Assembly (NCBI GenBank): GCA_022793065.1 | Contig: JAAWCE010000054.1 | Coordinates: forward strand, 21,037 to 85,036 | Length of the DNA: 64,000 nt | Direction: 5' to 3' | Origin: Lachnospiraceae bacterium | GTDB taxonomy: Bacteria; Bacillota; Clostridia; Lachnospirales; Lachnospiraceae | Shown: in pieces, positions 63,895-64,000 of the stretch | Layout of the letters: the number at the start of each line of letters is the position of its first letter | How positions within the stretch are numbered: the stretch's first letter is position 1 | Made by a program: the position numbers and the translations under genes | Notes under the pieces: generated by a model | The model's input: only the letters and a program-made list of their open reading frames with translations | What the model was told of the DNA's origin: nothing | The model's database searches: none

Positions 63895-63975
63895 TTCGTG
63901 TTCCGAAAAACGGAGGCGTGCGAAACAAAAAACCACCTGCTATGCGGGTGGTGCAACAAGTGCTTATAGCACAAA
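63895..63975. mobile_element. Possible IS200/IS605-like end
   Basis: Three close imperfect hairpins: TTTTTCG with CGAAAAA, ACCACCTGC with GCGGGTGGT, and GTGC with GCAC. Subterminal hairpins of this kind mark IS200/IS605 ends. No transposase is in the window, so the call is tentative. Confidence 0.3.
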
Positions 63976-64000
63976 AATCACCTTTCCGTTATGATAGAGT

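Larger units (their letters stand above)
62647..63969 (+). pseudogene. N-terminal part of a conjugative-element SNF2-helicase-type protein, truncated
   Basis: Residues 1-255 match the start of the giant helicase/methylase-like proteins of clostridial conjugative elements: SLAELYKASVQKYTRNPKEW, FYKRSFDNAVLIYAQRPNAT and GRSINRGAKSIAVID. Full-length relatives are thousands of residues long. Here, after about residue 255 the frame runs in the wrong phase through a tnpV gene, becomes Gly/Thr/Glu/Arg low-complexity sequence, passes a strong terminator and stops at 63969. The helicase part is absent, so this is a remnant. TTG 62647 follows AGGAGGA. Confidence 0.65.

Noticed and set aside
63413..63969. 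Continuation of the helicase-type protein past residue 255 as a real linker
   Set aside because: The frame crosses an intact tnpV with its own ribosome site and then a strong terminator, and no helicase motif appears before the stop.
1..64000. tRNA or rRNA genes
   Set aside because: I saw no cloverleaf with TTCGA-type T-loops and no rRNA-like stretch on either strand. A tRNA search program would be decisive.

Overview
The window looks like a chromosomal segment of a Gram-positive anaerobe of the Clostridia, most likely the family Lachnospiraceae. The support is HemZ, a LytTR/DUF3021/ABC cassette, the Cys-less PurF variant, DUF4353 lipoprotein architecture, strong Shine-Dalgarno sites and frequent GTG/TTG starts. 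This placement rests on gene content and family recognition; no 16S or database comparison was possible.

Layout. (1) 1-28.6 kb is mostly core genome. It holds purine synthesis and salvage (purB, a purF-like gene behind a structured leader RNA, purC, purA, apt), plsC, a hemerythrin/response-regulator protein, a LytTR-DUF3021-ABC transporter cassette followed by a large DUF4353 lipoprotein, a LysR regulator, a HAD hydrolase, SEC-C, DUF308 and CBS proteins, the (p)ppGpp enzyme Rel, a metallo-beta-lactamase-fold hydrolase, a MoxR-DUF58-transglutaminase trio and hemZ. (2) 28.77-48.93 kb is a visibly more A+T-rich island of twelve tightly packed, co-directional genes. The first five encode an SF1 helicase with an acidic repeat head, a PIN-nuclease protein, a coiled-coil protein, a ClpB-like AAA+ protein and a radical-SAM activase-like protein. 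The next seven encode two glycosyltransferases, two paralogous large proteins, a ParB-fold protein, a PP-loop ATPase fused to a tyrosine-phosphatase-like domain and a TruD-family pseudouridine synthase. I know of no described system with this composition; it is the best candidate for an undescribed system here. (3) 48.97-55.1 kb is a two-component system divergent from a lipoprotein and an FtsX-type ABC exporter. (4) 55.3-60.3 kb carries a membrane protein, an Arr-type rifamycin ADP-ribosyltransferase, a SpoIIE-type phosphatase, a cyclic-nucleotide-binding-domain protein and a Csp-like subtilisin protease whose last residues look replaced. (5) 60.3-64 kb is the start of an integrated mobile element: a 21-bp inverted repeat, ParA, ParB, a second copy of the structured RNA, the N-terminal part of a conjugative-element helicase-type protein overlapping tnpV, and an IS200/IS605-like hairpin end.

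Two observations stand out. One is the 20-kb operon-like island, which combines nucleic-acid handling, glycosyl transfer, PP-loop chemistry and pseudouridine formation. The other is a roughly 115-nt RNA with compensatory stem changes that immediately precedes, and includes, the ribosome binding site of two unrelated genes: purF-like and a mobile-element gene.
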